NCBI RefSeq assembly: GCF_040838345.1
Contig: NZ_JBAKFF010000001.1
Span: 744,001-808,000, forward strand
DNA length: 64,000 nt
From: Spiribacter sp. 1M189
GTDB taxonomy: Bacteria > Pseudomonadota > Gammaproteobacteria > Nitrococcales > Nitrococcaceae
Reading direction: 5' to 3'
Positions 35,148 to 45,062 of the stretch are shown piece after piece. The notes beneath the pieces are model-generated. The model was given only the letters and a program-made list of their open reading frames with translations. It had not been told where the DNA came from and made no database searches. The first letter of the stretch is position 1; every line of letters starts with the position of its first letter. A program made the translations under genes and the position numbers.

Positions 35148-37508
35148 ATGGCAAGGGACGCGGGCGGGGTGCTGATCGCGCTGGCAACGGGACTGCTGCT
35201 GGCTGTGCTCCTACCCGCGCGCCTGACACCGGGCCTGCTGGTGATCGCGCCGCTCCTTCCCGCGCTCGCCCTCCACGACCGCCGAGCGCTTGCCGGATGG
35301 CTCGCCGCCGGCGTGATATATGGCCTGGTCTGGCAGGGGTGGGCCTATAGTCTCCGGCCGCCGGTGGATGCCGGGGATGCGGTCACGGTCGTCGGGCGAG
35401 TGGTCACCCTGCCCGAGGAAGATCACGGCCGGCAGCGTTTTCTGCTGCGCCCGGAAGCGATCGACAGCGAACAACGCGGCTTGCCTCGCCGTATCCGAGT
35501 GAGCATCTACGCGCCGTCGCCTCGTGTCAGCGCCGGCGAGCGCTGGCGGATGCAACTGCGACTGCGTCGCCCCCGCGGATTCATGAACCCGGTACGTTTC
35601 GACTACGAGCAATGGCTTGCGAGTCGGCATATCGATGCAACCGCCTATCTGCTCGTGCCGCATACGGCACAGCGGCTTGCTCCGGCCGCCGGGCTTATTC
35701 ACTGGCGCAGCGAGCTCTCGGATCGGATCGGCGCCCTGAGCAGGACCACGGGGCCCGGCCGCGCGCTCCTGCAGGGACTCGTGACAGGCGACCGACGGGC
35801 ATTCACCAACGAGATATGGGATGTGTTGCGCGCCACCGGGACGAGCCATTTGATGGCGATCTCGGGGCTGCATATCGGGTTGATGGCCGCCTTCGGCTAT
35901 GGGTTGGGTGGACGCCTCTGGGCGTGGCTTCGCGTGCCGGGTCGGCGCCGGTTCACCGCGACATTGGCGGCGTTCTCGGCGGCCGGCGCCTACGCGGCGC
36001 TGGCGGGTTTTGCGCTGCCGACCGCCCGGGCCCTGGTGATGTTCACCGTCCTGGCCTTCGCCGCCCTTGCCGGGCGGCGTGTCGCGCCGTTTCGGATGCT
36101 TCTGCTGGCCGCTGTCATCCTGCTGCTGCTCGATCCGGCATCGGTGCTGGCCGCCGGCTTCTGGCTTTCCTTCCTGGCAGTCGCGGTCATTATTATGGTG
36201 GCAAGGGGACGGCGCCTGGGCGCCCTGAGCGGCCTGTGGAAAATCCAGATCGGGCTGCTGTTCGGGCTTGCCCCGATTTCCGGGCTTTTCTTCGGTAGCT
36301 GGAGCCCGCTCGGATTGATCGCCAACTTCATCCTGTTGCCGATTTTCTCCCTGGTCATCGTCCCCGGGGCGTTGCTCGGCAGCGCGTTGGGCGTCGTCTG
36401 GCCGTGGAGCGGGGAGACGTTGCTGAGCGCCCTTGCTCGCCTGCTCAATGGGCTTATGGCCGCAGGGAGCTGGCTGCACTCGATCGGCTTGACCGAGTGG
36501 CCGCTCAGCCCAGCCGGTGTCTGGCCCCTGTTGTGCATGGCCGCCGCGCTGATGCTGTTGCTTGCGCCGTCGGGCACACCCCTGCGCCTGCTGGCACTGC
36601 TCATGGCCGCCACGTTTTTTCTCGCCGAGCCAAAGGGCCTCCCCAGCGGCGCGGTCGAGGTGACGTGGCTCGAGGTGGGGCAGGGCAATAGTGCGGTGAT
36701 CCGGACGGCGAATCATCTCCTCGTGATCGATACCGGACCGGCATGGTCCGGCGGTGGCAACGCGGCGGCCTTTACCCTGCTGCCGTTTCTTGCCGATCGC
36801 GGCATTCAGTCCATCGACCGGCTGATCGTCACCCATGCGGATCGGGATCACCGGGGTGGGCTCCCAGCGCTGGCCGAGGCGGTGGACATCGCGGCGGTCG
36901 ATGCCGGAGAGCCGCTCCCGGCGTTTCCGGACGCGCGGGCCTGTCATGCCGGCATGCACTGGCAGGTCGATGGCATCCGCTTTGAATACCTGTGGCCGGA
37001 ACAGGCCCGAAGCCGTGATGGAAACGCGGCCTCCTGTGTTCTGCTCATGGACGCGCCGGGCGGGCGGGTCCTGTTTACCGGAGATATCGATGCCGCCATC
37101 GAGCAGCGGATCGCGCGAGAGATCGAGGCGCCCGTGGCCGTCGTCGAGGCGCCCCACCACGGCAGTCGAACCGGCAGTAGCGGCGCGTTCCTTGATGCCG
37201 TCCGCCCGGCACACGCGGTCATCTCGGCGGGTTTCCGCAATCCCTATGGTATGCCTCACCCCGAGACGATCGAGCGGCTGCGCTGCCGACGCATTCAGGT
37301 GCACGATCTCGGTCGGACGGGCGCTCTGCGGCTGCGACTTCTTCCTGGCGAGGCACCGATCCTCCGGAGCATGCGCCTGCACTATGCTCGCCTGTCACAT
37401 GAGTCGCCACGGCTGCGCCGCTTTCGGCAAGGCGGTCAAATCCATTATGATCGCCGTCACTATGCGGTTTCGGACGGGGAGATAGACCAGCCAACGTGTG
37501 GGAACTGA
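35148..37508 (+). CDS. comEC: ComEC/Rec2 DNA uptake channel protein
   Basis: Inner-membrane protein forming the channel that brings single-stranded DNA into the cytoplasm during natural transformation. 786 residues: N-terminal membrane and DUF4131 region, the Competence transmembrane domain (GTSHLMAISGLHIGLMAAF from about 240, many helices to about 490), and a C-terminal metallo-beta-lactamase domain beginning at EVGQGNSAVIRTANH (about 507) with the metal motif THADRDHRGG (about 562) and APHHGSRTGS. All parts appear intact, so uptake competence is plausible if pilus genes exist elsewhere. Its stop overlaps the exbB start. Confidence 0.94.
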   Translation: MARDAGGVLIALATGLLLAVLLPARLTPGLLVIAPLLPALALHDRRALAGWLAAGVIYGLVWQGWAYSLRPPVDAGDAVTVVGRVVTLPEEDHGRQRFLLRPEAIDSEQRGLPRRIRVSIYAPSPRVSAGERWRMQLRLRRPRGFMNPVRFDYEQWLASRHIDATAYLLVPHTAQRLAPAAGLIHWRSELSDRIGALSRTTGPGRALLQGLVTGDRRAFTNEIWDVLRATGTSHLMAISGLHIGLMAAFGYGLGGRLWAWLRVPGRRRFTATLAAFSAAGAYAALAGFALPTARALVMFTVLAFAALAGRRVAPFRMLLLAAVILLLLDPASVLAAGFWLSFLAVAVIIMVARGRRLGALSGLWKIQIGLLFGLAPISGLFFGSWSPLGLIANFILLPIFSLVIVPGALLGSALGVVWPWSGETLLSALARLLNGLMAAGSWLHSIGLTEWPLSPAGVWPLLCMAAALMLLLAPSGTPLRLLALLMAATFFLAEPKGLPSGAVEVTWLEVGQGNSAVIRTANHLLVIDTGPAWSGGGNAAAFTLLPFLADRGIQSIDRLIVTHADRDHRGGLPALAEAVDIAAVDAGEPLPAFPDARACHAGMHWQVDGIRFEYLWPEQARSRDGNAASCVLLMDAPGGRVLFTGDIDAAIEQRIAREIEAPVAVVEAPHHGSRTGSSGAFLDAVRPAHAVISAGFRNPYGMPHPETIERLRCRRIQVHDLGRTGALRLRLLPGEAPILRSMRLHYARLSHESPRLRRFRQGGQIHYDRRHYAVSDGEIDQPTCGN

Positions 37509-38119
37509 TCAGCGCCGGCGGTTGGGTGATGGCCCCGATCATCGCCTGCTCCATTCTGGCGGTCGCCATCATCGCCGAGCGTCTCTGGGTTCTGCGCGGG
37601 TCGCGGGTCGCGCCGGCCCATCTGGTCCCCGAGGTCTGGCGCCTGCATACGGTCAGCGGGCTGGATTCGGTAGCGCTGCGTCGCCTGCGTGCCGGCTCTC
37701 CCCTGGGGCGGGTCATCGCCGCCGGAATCAGCCATGCCCACCAGCCTCGTGGCGAAATGCTGGAGCGCATCGAGGAAGTCGGCCGAATCGAAGCGCTGGG
37801 ACTTGAGCGATACCTGAATACGCTGGGTACGATCGCGGCCATCACACCGTTGCTTGGACTGCTGGGCACAGTGATCGGCATGATTGATGTCTTCAGCACC
37901 ATTGATGCGACTGGCCTTGGCGACAATCGTGCCCTCGCCGGAGGGATCGGCGAGGCGCTTGTCACCACCGGTGCGGGTCTGACGGTGGCCATCCCGACGG
38001 TGGTTGCCCATCGCTATCTCAGGGGGCGCGTCAACCGCCTGATCGTTGCCATCGAGCGCGAGGCGCTCAAGCTCGCCGAGGTCGTCAGCCGCAACGCAAC
38101 CGCCGGAGGCAAGGCTTGA
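37496..38119 (+). CDS. exbB: ExbB/TolQ-family proton channel subunit
   Basis: A 207-residue membrane protein of the MotA/TolQ/ExbB family, which with ExbD converts proton flow into motion for outer-membrane transport. Three TM segments are visible (residues 10-32, 110-135 and 150-175); the conserved channel block TLGTIAAITPLLGLLGTVIGMIDVF and GGIGEALVTTGAGLTVAIP are intact. The GTG start at 37496 lies inside the end of comEC. Together with exbD and no tonB or tolA nearby, the cargo partner is unknown; the same placement between comEC and LPS genes occurs in pseudomonads. Confidence 0.9.
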   Translation: MWELISAGGWVMAPIIACSILAVAIIAERLWVLRGSRVAPAHLVPEVWRLHTVSGLDSVALRRLRAGSPLGRVIAAGISHAHQPRGEMLERIEEVGRIEALGLERYLNTLGTIAAITPLLGLLGTVIGMIDVFSTIDATGLGDNRALAGGIGEALVTTGAGLTVAIPTVVAHRYLRGRVNRLIVAIEREALKLAEVVSRNATAGGKA

Positions 38120-38538
38120 GACTGCCCACACGCGAACCGGATACGCCGGATATCAACCTGACCCCATTGATCGATGTCGTCTTCCTGATGCTGGTGTTCT
38201 TTGTCGTGAGCACGACATTCATCGAGGATCAGGCCCTGCAAGTCACGCTGCCGGTCGCCGATGCCACGGGAGAAGTCAAGCGGACGCCGGTGGTTGTGAG
38301 CATCGCCGCGGATGGCCGCATCCAGATCAATGGCGCGCCAGTGCCGGAGACGTCGGCGGGTCTGAGCCAGGCGCTTGAAGCGGTCCTCGCCGGCCGGACG
38401 GGCCGCGATGCCGTGCTGCTGATCCGGGCCGATCGCCGCGTTCCGCACGGCGAGGTGACACGCATCATGAGTAAGGCCGGGCGGCTCGGCTTCAGTACCG
38501 TCAGCATCGCCACGGCAAGGGAATCCACAGCCCCATGA
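38116..38538 (+). CDS. exbD: ExbD/TolR-family proton channel subunit
   Basis: A 140-residue partner of ExbB with one TM helix (LIDVVFLMLVFFVVSTTFI, residues about 18-36) carrying the conserved proton-path Asp in TPLIDVVF, then a periplasmic domain ending in GRLGFSTVSIAT. The start is TTG 38116, overlapping the exbB stop (TTGA). Its stop overlaps the msbA start (ATGA), so energy-channel and LPS-export genes are translated as one unit. Confidence 0.9.
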   Translation: MRLPTREPDTPDINLTPLIDVVFLMLVFFVVSTTFIEDQALQVTLPVADATGEVKRTPVVVSIAADGRIQINGAPVPETSAGLSQALEAVLAGRTGRDAVLLIRADRRVPHGEVTRIMSKAGRLGFSTVSIATARESTAP

Positions 38539-40319
38539 CCACGGCGCCAAAGACCGCGGAGACCCCGTCTTCACTACAGATCTACCGCCGGCTTCTGGGC
38601 TATGTCCTGGTTCACTGGCGCATCGCCATGATTGCCGTGGCCGGCATGATCGTCACCGGCGGCAGCGAGGCCGGGTTTGCATGGCTGGTCAAGCCAATGC
38701 TCGACTCTGGCTTCGTCGAGCGCGATCCGGCGGTGCTTCGGCTCATTCCGCTCGGCGTGCTCGGCATCTTTCTGATCCGCGGCCTGAGCAGCTTTGCCGC
38801 CCAGTACGGGACGGCCTGGATCAGTCGCCGCGTTATCGCCCAGCTCCGTGCCGAGGTATTCGACCGGCTGCTCACGCTCCCGCGGCGGTATTTCGACGAT
38901 GCCTCCTCGGGCATGCTCCTGTCGCGCCTGACCTACAACGTCGAGCAGGTTGCCCAGGCGGGCACCAACGCCATGGTGATCATCATCCGTGACAGCGCCA
39001 CGGTGATCTTCCTGCTTGGCTACATGGCCTGGCTGAGCTGGCAGCTCACGCTTACCTTCATGCTGCTGGGGCCGGTGGTCATCGGGGTCGTGTTGTATGT
39101 CAGCAAGCGCTTCCGCCGGCTGAGCCACAAGATCCAGCATTCGGTGGGGAGCATCGCCTATGTGGCCGAGGAGGCCATCGAGGGCAGTGACGAGGTTCGT
39201 ATATTCGGCGCCCAGGATCAGGAGCGGGCGCGATTCGACGAGGCCAACCAGCGCAATACCCGTCAGTTCATGAAATTCGCCGGCACTCAGGCGCTCAGTA
39301 CGCCGGTGGTGCAGTTCTGCGCCGCGCTCGCCCTGTCCATCGTGGTCTGGCTTGCCACCCTGGAAGGCAGCGTGACCACCGTCAGTGTGGGGACCTTCGT
39401 GTCGTTCATCACGGCGATGATGCTGCTCCTCCAGCCGCTCAAGCGCCTGACCAAGGTGCATGCGGAAATCCAGCGCGGCATTGCGGCCGGGGAGAGCATT
39501 TTCGAGATCATCGACGAAAACCCGGAACACGACCAGGGCAGTCATGCGCCGACGCGTGTCGAAGGCCGTATCCGCTTCGAGGGCGTGAATTTTGCCTATG
39601 AATCCGCCGGCGAGCGGGTCCTGCACGGGATTGATCTGGACATCCGCGCCGGCGAGACCGTGGCATTGGTGGGCAGGTCCGGAAGCGGCAAGACCACACT
39701 GGTCAACCTCCTGCCTCGGTTCTATGAACCCAGCAACGGCGCCATCCGGCTCGATGATGTCCCCCTGGCGGATTATCGACTCTCCGCGCTCCGTCGCCAG
39801 CTCGCCCTGGTTGGCCAGCAGGTAGTCCTCTTCAACGCCAGCATCGCCGAGAACATCGCTTACGGACAGGATCCCATGCCCTCGCGTGATGCGATCGTTG
39901 CGGCCGCTGAGGCGGCCAATGCGCGGGCCTTCATCGAGGCGCTGCCGAACGGCTTTGACACGGCGATCGGAGAGAATGGCGTCCTGCTCTCGGGCGGGCA
40001 GCGCCAACGCCTGGCCATTGCCCGGGCGCTCCTTAAGGATGCCCCCATCCTGATCCTCGACGAAGCAACCTCGGCGCTCGATTCAGAATCCGAACAGCAC
40101 ATCCAGTCGGCGCTGGCGCACTTGATCGAAGGGCGCACCACACTGGTGATCGCCCATCGTCTGTCCACCATCGAGCGGGCTGATCGCATTGTCGTGCTGG
40201 ATGGCGGCCGTATCGTGGAGCAGGGCAGTCACGCCGAGCTGCTAGGGCGAAAGGGTGCTTACGCGGCGCTCCACCGGCTGCAGTTCCGGCAGCGCCCCGA
40301 GAGGGCACATGGCGATTGA
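38535..40319 (+). CDS. msbA: Lipid A flippase MsbA
   Basis: ABC exporter that flips lipid A-core across the inner membrane. 594 residues: six-helix transmembrane domain (residues about 25-320), then an ATPase domain with Walker A LVGRSGSGKTTLVNLL (about 376), Q-loop VGQQVVLFNASIAENI, signature LSGGQRQRLAIARALL (about 483) and Walker B ILILDEATSALDSESE. The MsbA assignment over other ABC exporters rests on the overlap with lpxK, its usual partner. lpxK starts 11 bp before this stop. Confidence 0.94.
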   Translation: MTTAPKTAETPSSLQIYRRLLGYVLVHWRIAMIAVAGMIVTGGSEAGFAWLVKPMLDSGFVERDPAVLRLIPLGVLGIFLIRGLSSFAAQYGTAWISRRVIAQLRAEVFDRLLTLPRRYFDDASSGMLLSRLTYNVEQVAQAGTNAMVIIIRDSATVIFLLGYMAWLSWQLTLTFMLLGPVVIGVVLYVSKRFRRLSHKIQHSVGSIAYVAEEAIEGSDEVRIFGAQDQERARFDEANQRNTRQFMKFAGTQALSTPVVQFCAALALSIVVWLATLEGSVTTVSVGTFVSFITAMMLLLQPLKRLTKVHAEIQRGIAAGESIFEIIDENPEHDQGSHAPTRVEGRIRFEGVNFAYESAGERVLHGIDLDIRAGETVALVGRSGSGKTTLVNLLPRFYEPSNGAIRLDDVPLADYRLSALRRQLALVGQQVVLFNASIAENIAYGQDPMPSRDAIVAAAEAANARAFIEALPNGFDTAIGENGVLLSGGQRQRLAIARALLKDAPILILDEATSALDSESEQHIQSALAHLIEGRTTLVIAHRLSTIERADRIVVLDGGRIVEQGSHAELLGRKGAYAALHRLQFRQRPERAHGD

Positions 40320-41310
40320 TCGCTATCCGGCGTTCTGGGACCGCAATGGTGTCAGCGCGGCAATGCTCAGCCCCCTCGAATGGGTGTTCCGGCGGGCGGT
40401 CGCCCGCCGTCGCGCCCGTGCCGACGCCGTGGCGCAGTGGATTGATGCGCCGGTGGTCGTGGTCGGCAATGCCAGCGTCGGCGGGACTGGGAAAACGCCA
40501 CTGGTGCTCTGGCTTGTCGAGGCCGCCATGGCCTTGGGGTTCCGGCCCGGCATTGTTCTACGGGGCCATCGCAGCAGCGCCCGCGGCGTTGTGCCGGTAA
40601 CGGCCGACAGCGATCCAACCATGGTGGGCGATGAAGCCGTGCTCCTCGCCCGGCGGACGTTCCGCCCGGTGGTGATCGGCGCGGACCGTGTCGCTGCCGG
40701 GCGGATGCTGCTTGAGACCGCCGCGGTGGATCTGGTCATCAGCGATGACGGGTTGCAGCATTATCCCCTCGGCCGCGATGTGGAGATCGCCGTCGTCGAT
40801 GCCGACCGCGGGCACGGCAACGGCCGCTGTCTGCCCGCCGGGCCGTTGCGCGAGCCACTGGACCGGTTGAACGAGGTCGACCTGGTGCTCGGCAACGGGC
40901 GGCGGATGACCGAGGATGGCGGGATGTTCGAGATCGTGCCCGGATCGCTGCAGGCGCTGGCGTCATCCGGCGGGGTCGGCGAGCCGCCGGCACCCGGCCA
41001 AGCGGTTCATGCCGTTGCCGGCATCGGCCATCCGGAGCGTTTCTTTGCCACGCTGAGTGCGATGGGGTTTGTCATCCATGCCCACCCACTCGGCGATCAT
41101 CACCATTTCCGGCCCGAGGATCTGCGTTTCGATGACGGGGCGCCGGTCATCGTCACCGAAAAGGACGCGGTAAAATGCAGGGCGTTGGCCCCGGTCAATA
41201 GCTGGTATTTACCCGTGGAGGCCCGGCCGGACGAGGCGACTGCGAGGCGTCTCAAGGACTTGCTGGAACTCGCTCAAGCGCGTTCTAAAAACCGCGAGGC
41301 AGGCTCATGA
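40309..41310 (+). CDS. lpxK: Tetraacyldisaccharide 4'-kinase LpxK
   Basis: Membrane-associated kinase adding the 4'-phosphate to lipid IVA precursor. The P-loop is VVGNASVGGTGKTPLVLWL (about residues 50-68), followed by GIVLRGHRSS, VGDEAVLLARR, the DDGLQHYPLGRDVEI block and the late HPLGDHHHF, VIVTEKDAVKC motifs. ATG 40309 (MAIDRYPAFW) is chosen: GAGAGGG is just upstream and the N-terminus fits the family. 333 residues. It overlaps msbA and kdsB. Confidence 0.94.
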   Translation: MAIDRYPAFWDRNGVSAAMLSPLEWVFRRAVARRRARADAVAQWIDAPVVVVGNASVGGTGKTPLVLWLVEAAMALGFRPGIVLRGHRSSARGVVPVTADSDPTMVGDEAVLLARRTFRPVVIGADRVAAGRMLLETAAVDLVISDDGLQHYPLGRDVEIAVVDADRGHGNGRCLPAGPLREPLDRLNEVDLVLGNGRRMTEDGGMFEIVPGSLQALASSGGVGEPPAPGQAVHAVAGIGHPERFFATLSAMGFVIHAHPLGDHHHFRPEDLRFDDGAPVIVTEKDAVKCRALAPVNSWYLPVEARPDEATARRLKDLLELAQARSKNREAGS

Positions 41311-42059
41311 CCGCGTTCACCGTTATCATCCCGGCCCGTCATGCCTCGACCAGGCTTCCCGGTAAACCGCTGCTACCGCTGGGCGGTCGGCCGATCATCG
41401 AACATGTCTGGAATGCCGCCGTGTCGAGCGGTGCCGATCGGGTGATCATCGCCACGGACCATACCGGCATTCGTGACTGTGCGACGGCCTTTGGGGCTGA
41501 AGTCTGCATGACCGGGACAGCGCACCGAAGCGGCACCGAGCGGATTGCCGAAGTTGTGCATACCGCTGGGCTTGATGATGAGTCCATTATCGTCAATCTG
41601 CAGGGCGACGAGCCGCTGATGCCGGGCTATCTCCTGGCCTTGGTCGCGGAGACACTTGCCGGCGCGCCCGAATCGGTGATGGCCACCCTCGCGACGCCGC
41701 TTATCGACGCCGACGAGTTGCATGACCCTCATGCAGTCAAGCTCGTGACCGGGCACGATGGCCGGGCGCTTTATTTCAGTCGCGCCCCCATCCCCTGGGA
41801 CCGGGAAGGCCACCCGGCCTGGCAGATGTCGGTAGCCCGGCGTCATCTGGGGCTATATGCCTATCGGGCCGGTTTTCTCAAGCGCTATCCGATGCTGCCG
41901 AAAAGCCCCCTGGAAGAGCTGGAGCAACTGGAGCAGCTTCGCGTTCTACAGACAGGGGAGCGAATCCAGGTGGCGGAGGTCGTCGATCGCCCCGGGCATG
42001 GCATTGATACGGAGCGGGATCTAGCCGCGGCGGAGGCGGCGCTCATCCACCGCTCGTAA
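41307..42059 (+). CDS. kdsB: CMP-KDO synthetase
   Basis: Activates KDO with CTP for LPS inner-core assembly. 250 residues with the N-terminal nucleotide-binding motif IIPARHASTRLPGKPL, VIIATDHTGI, TGTAHRSGTERIAEV, NLQGDEPLM and YFSRAPIPWDR, then the C-terminal HLGLYAYRAGFL and LEELEQLEQLRVL. ATG 41307 overlaps the lpxK stop. It ends the envelope cluster; a hairpin at 42087-42112 follows before rne. Confidence 0.95.
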   Translation: MTAFTVIIPARHASTRLPGKPLLPLGGRPIIEHVWNAAVSSGADRVIIATDHTGIRDCATAFGAEVCMTGTAHRSGTERIAEVVHTAGLDDESIIVNLQGDEPLMPGYLLALVAETLAGAPESVMATLATPLIDADELHDPHAVKLVTGHDGRALYFSRAPIPWDREGHPAWQMSVARRHLGLYAYRAGFLKRYPMLPKSPLEELEQLEQLRVLQTGERIQVAEVVDRPGHGIDTERDLAAAEAALIHRS

Positions 42060-42086
42060 TGGGTCAGCGTCACCCGCGCCCGCCTA

Positions 42087-42112
42087 GCGGACGGGGAAAA
42101 TCCCTCGTCCGC
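42087..42112. terminator. Hairpin between convergent kdsB and rne
   Basis: GCGGACG-GGGA-AAA-TCCC-T-CGTCCGC folds into a stable stem with one bulge. It sits in the 67-bp gap between the two converging genes and could end both transcripts, although neither side has a clear T-run. Confidence 0.5.
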
Positions 42113-42126
42113 TGTGCGAGACGCCA

Positions 42127-44664
42127 TCAGTCGGCGTTGGGCTGGTCCGAGGTGTCACCATCCGCCGATGCCGCTGGCAGGCGAGGCCTCCCAGGCCAGC
42201 GCCGTGGATCGTCAGCCTGGGCAGATCGGGTCTGTGTGCATTCACTGCGGGCTGCCGTCTCCGAGTTGCCGCTACCGCCATTCGATCGGCGCCGTGTCCG
42301 GCTGCGGGGCTTCTGCTCCCCTTTACCCTCAGCCGCCGCCTTGCTCGCTTCGGCTGCCTCTGGCTCGGTTTTCTCCACCGGCTCGGCGTCTACCTTCTCG
42401 ACCGGGCCGGCATCCTGTTCCTTCGCCTTCGCCTCATCAGGCGTTGCCGAGGTGCCTGCTTCGCTGCCCTGGCCGTTCCCACTGCGACGACGCCGGCGGC
42501 CGCCGCGCCGGCCACGCCGGCTACGTGAACCGCTTCCGGCGGCTCCAGCGGTCGCGGATTGACGGGCCTCGGCGCTCTCGGACGAGGTCTTTTCCGTGCT
42601 CTCGGTGGTTGACTCGACCGTCTCGGCGTCAGCAGGCTTTTGGTTACCCTCCGCAGTGGCCCGGGTTTTCTCGCTCTCCGCGCGTGGGCCAGCGGCCTTG
42701 CCATTGCCGCTGGTCGAGGCGCGCGAACGACGCTGGCCACTGCGTCGGCCGCCCTGACTGCTGCCCCCGCTGCTACCCCCACTGCTCCGACGTCGGCGGT
42801 CGCCGCTGCTGCGGCCGCGCTCACGCGGTGTACCGTCGCTGGCAGACGCCTCCGCCTCACCACTGGCGGTGGTGGCATGAGCGTCCGCGGATGCATCGCC
42901 GGCGGTTTCGGATTCGCCACTCACCAGGCGCTTGAGCCAGCCGATCAGGCCCGGCCCCCGTCCTGATTCGTCGGCGGCGCCGTTTCCCGTCGGCGTTGAT
43001 GCGCTCGCGGCCGGTGCGCGCTCGGCAGGGGCGCTCTCCGCCTTGCGGGTTGGCGTTGGCGCCGGCGTGGCCGGACTGACACCACTCACCACTGGCTTCT
43101 CCGCCCGTGGACGTTCGGCCGTGAGCAATTCCTCGGCACGACTGGGCTGGATGTCTTCACCCGCCATCTGGTAACTCGTTTCGGCTTCCGTCTCCTCATC
43201 GGTACGCACCCGCTGCAGCTCGTAGTGGGGCGTTTCCAGACCGCGATTGGGAATGAGGATGACGTCGATGCCGTTCCGGGTCTCGATGGTATCGAGGATT
43301 CCCCGCTTTTCGTTGAGCAGGAATGTGGCCACGTCAACCGGCAGCTGCGCGACGACCTTGCCGGTTTTATCCTTCATGGCTTCTTCTTCGATGATCCGCA
43401 GCACCGAGAGGGCGAGGGATTCCACGCTGCGTACCGTCCCCTGGCCACTGCATCGGCTGCAGAGCTCAAGAGAGGACTCTCCGAGAGAGGAGCGCAGGCG
43501 CTGTCGGGACATCTCCAGTAGACCAAACCGGGAGATCCGACCGACCTGGACGCGCGCCCGATCCTGTTTGACCGCGTCACGGAGCCGGTTTTCGACCTCC
43601 CGCTGATTGCGGTTGGGGCCCATGTCGATGAAATCGATCACGATCAGACCGCCAAGATCGCGCAGGCGCAGCTGGCGCGCGATTTCCTCCGCGGCCTCCA
43701 CATTGGTCTTGAGGGCGGTCTCTTCGATATCGGCGCCCTTGGTGGCGCGGGCGGAGTTGATATCGATCGAGATCAGCGCCTCGGTATGGTCAATGACGAT
43801 CACGCCACCGCTGGGTAGCCGAACCTCGCGCTGGAAGGCCGATTCAATCTGGCTCTCGATCTGATAGCGGCTGAACAGTGGCACCTTGTCGTCGTAGAAC
43901 TTGAGCTTCTGCAGGTTATGGGGCATCACCTGCTGGACGAACTCCCGGGCACGCTCATAGACATCGCGGTCATCGATGAGGATTTCGCCGATATCCGAGC
44001 GCAGGTAATCGCGCAGTGCCCGGATGATGACGTTGCTCTCCTGGTAGATCAGGAAGGGGGCGGACTTCGTCTCGGCCGCTTTCCCGACCGCGCTCCAGAG
44101 GTTGCGCAGGTAATCCAGATCCCACTGCAGCTCTTCGGCATTACGGCCGACGCCGGCGGTGCGCACGATCAGCCCCATGCCCTCCGGTACGTCGAGTTCC
44201 CTGAGGGCATCGCGGATTTCGTTGCGCTCAGGCCCCTCGATGCGGCGCGAGACACCGCCGGCCCGCGGGTTGTTGGGCATCAGGACAAGGTAGCGACCGG
44301 CGAGACTGATGAAGGTGGTCAGCGCAGCCCCCTTGTTGCCGCGCTCCTCCTTCTCGACCTGTACCACAACCTCGAGGCCTTCCTTGATGACGTCGGCAAT
44401 GGAGGCCCTGGCGGGATCGGCGTCGCCGCTGAAGTACTCGCGGGCGATTTCCTTGAAGGGCAGGAAGCCGTGACGCTCGGCACCGTACTGAACGAACGCG
44501 GCCTCGAGGCTCGGCTCGACCCGCGTAATCCGCCCCTTGTAGATATTGGCCTTTTTACGCTCCCGTGCCGGTGTTTCGATATCCAGGTCGTAGAGTGACT
44601 GGCCGTCGACCAGTGCAACGCGCAGCTCTTCGGGCTGGGTTGCATTGACGAGCATTCTTTTCAT
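42127..44664 (-). CDS. rne: Ribonuclease E
   Basis: Central endoribonuclease of mRNA decay and rRNA/tRNA processing. 845 residues. The catalytic half has the S1 domain (about 38-120, [19 protein letters not shown]), the 5'-sensor region, the DNase I-like active site ([21 protein letters not shown]) and the zinc-link CSRCSGQG near 403-410. The C-terminal half from about 510 is low-complexity and disordered, rich in Ser, Glu and Arg, with a short amphipathic [13 protein letters not shown] segment near 570 that resembles the membrane-targeting helix of E. coli RNase E and two Arg-rich RNA-binding stretches. A conserved degradosome-enolase site was not recognised. Start [10 protein letters not shown] is the normal one. 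Confidence 0.96.
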   Translation of the reverse strand: MKRMLVNATQPEELRVALVDGQSLYDLDIETPARERKKANIYKGRITRVEPSLEAAFVQYGAERHGFLPFKEIAREYFSGDADPARASIADVIKEGLEVVVQVEKEERGNKGAALTTFISLAGRYLVLMPNNPRAGGVSRRIEGPERNEIRDALRELDVPEGMGLIVRTAGVGRNAEELQWDLDYLRNLWSAVGKAAETKSAPFLIYQESNVIIRALRDYLRSDIGEILIDDRDVYERAREFVQQVMPHNLQKLKFYDDKVPLFSRYQIESQIESAFQREVRLPSGGVIVIDHTEALISIDINSARATKGADIEETALKTNVEAAEEIARQLRLRDLGGLIVIDFIDMGPNRNQREVENRLRDAVKQDRARVQVGRISRFGLLEMSRQRLRSSLGESSLELCSRCSGQGTVRSVESLALSVLRIIEEEAMKDKTGKVVAQLPVDVATFLLNEKRGILDTIETRNGIDVILIPNRGLETPHYELQRVRTDEETEAETSYQMAGEDIQPSRAEELLTAERPRAEKPVVSGVSPATPAPTPTRKAESAPAERAPAASASTPTGNGAADESGRGPGLIGWLKRLVSGESETAGDASADAHATTASGEAEASASDGTPRERGRSSGDRRRRSSGGSSGGSSQGGRRSGQRRSRASTSGNGKAAGPRAESEKTRATAEGNQKPADAETVESTTESTEKTSSESAEARQSATAGAAGSGSRSRRGRRGGRRRRRSGNGQGSEAGTSATPDEAKAKEQDAGPVEKVDAEPVEKTEPEAAEASKAAAEGKGEQKPRSRTRRRSNGGSGNSETAARSECTQTRSAQADDPRRWPGRPRLPAASADGDTSDQPNAD

Positions 44665-44975
44665 GCCGAAATGATCTCCGGCGTCTGCCCCGTGTGTCCG
44701 CGCATGCGTCAGGCTGGCCGGCGCAGCACCAGTGGAGACTGGCGAGCGTCAACGGCAGGAGCGCCTCTTCAGAGGGCTCGGGGAGGCAACTGATTCGCAG
44801 AATCGCAAGACCCGTCATGGGGTATCCAATTGCGGGCGCCAGGGCAGGCGCATTGTCAGGTTGAATTTTGTCATCGTACCGGGCGACGGCCCCACGCCGC
44901 CGCCCGTGCAGCATTCTTTCCCGTCCGGAAGGGAGCGCACTCACACGCGTCTCTCTCACCCGCCAAACCGACGGA
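44665..44975 (-). other. Long rne 5' leader
   Basis: About 300 bases between the rne start and a candidate promoter hold no gene. Several stems are visible, including GGCGC/GCGCC around 44836-44851 and GATTC/GAATC at 44792-44804. Length and position match the structured leader by which E. coli RNase E controls its own mRNA; autoregulation here is inference. Confidence 0.5.
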
Positions 44976-45005
44976 AGTGTAGCAATTTGCCGTTAATGCG
45001 TCCAA
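44976..45005 (-). promoter_or_regulatory. Candidate rne promoter
   Basis: On the reverse strand TTGGAC (45005-45000) and TACACT (44981-44976) are separated by 18 bases, a fair sigma-70 match. It would start transcription about 305 bases before the rne ATG. Confidence 0.4.
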
Positions 45006-45062
45006 AAATAGCGCGAACTTGTGGCAGTCTTGCGCCTTGTCATCGAGCGGGAGCGTATATCA

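Noticed and set aside
35211-37382. 723-residue reverse frame opposite comEC
   Set aside because: GC-rich shadow of the third codon positions; low-complexity Gln/Arg/Gly composition and no domain, while comEC on the other strand is complete.
38574-40007. 477-residue reverse frame opposite msbA
   Set aside because: Shadow frame rich in His, Asp and Gln with no recognisable motif; msbA is intact.
42114-42935. Forward frame opposite the 3' half of rne
   Set aside because: Produced by the low-complexity Ser/Arg/Glu coding region of RNase E; no ribosome-binding site and no family resemblance.
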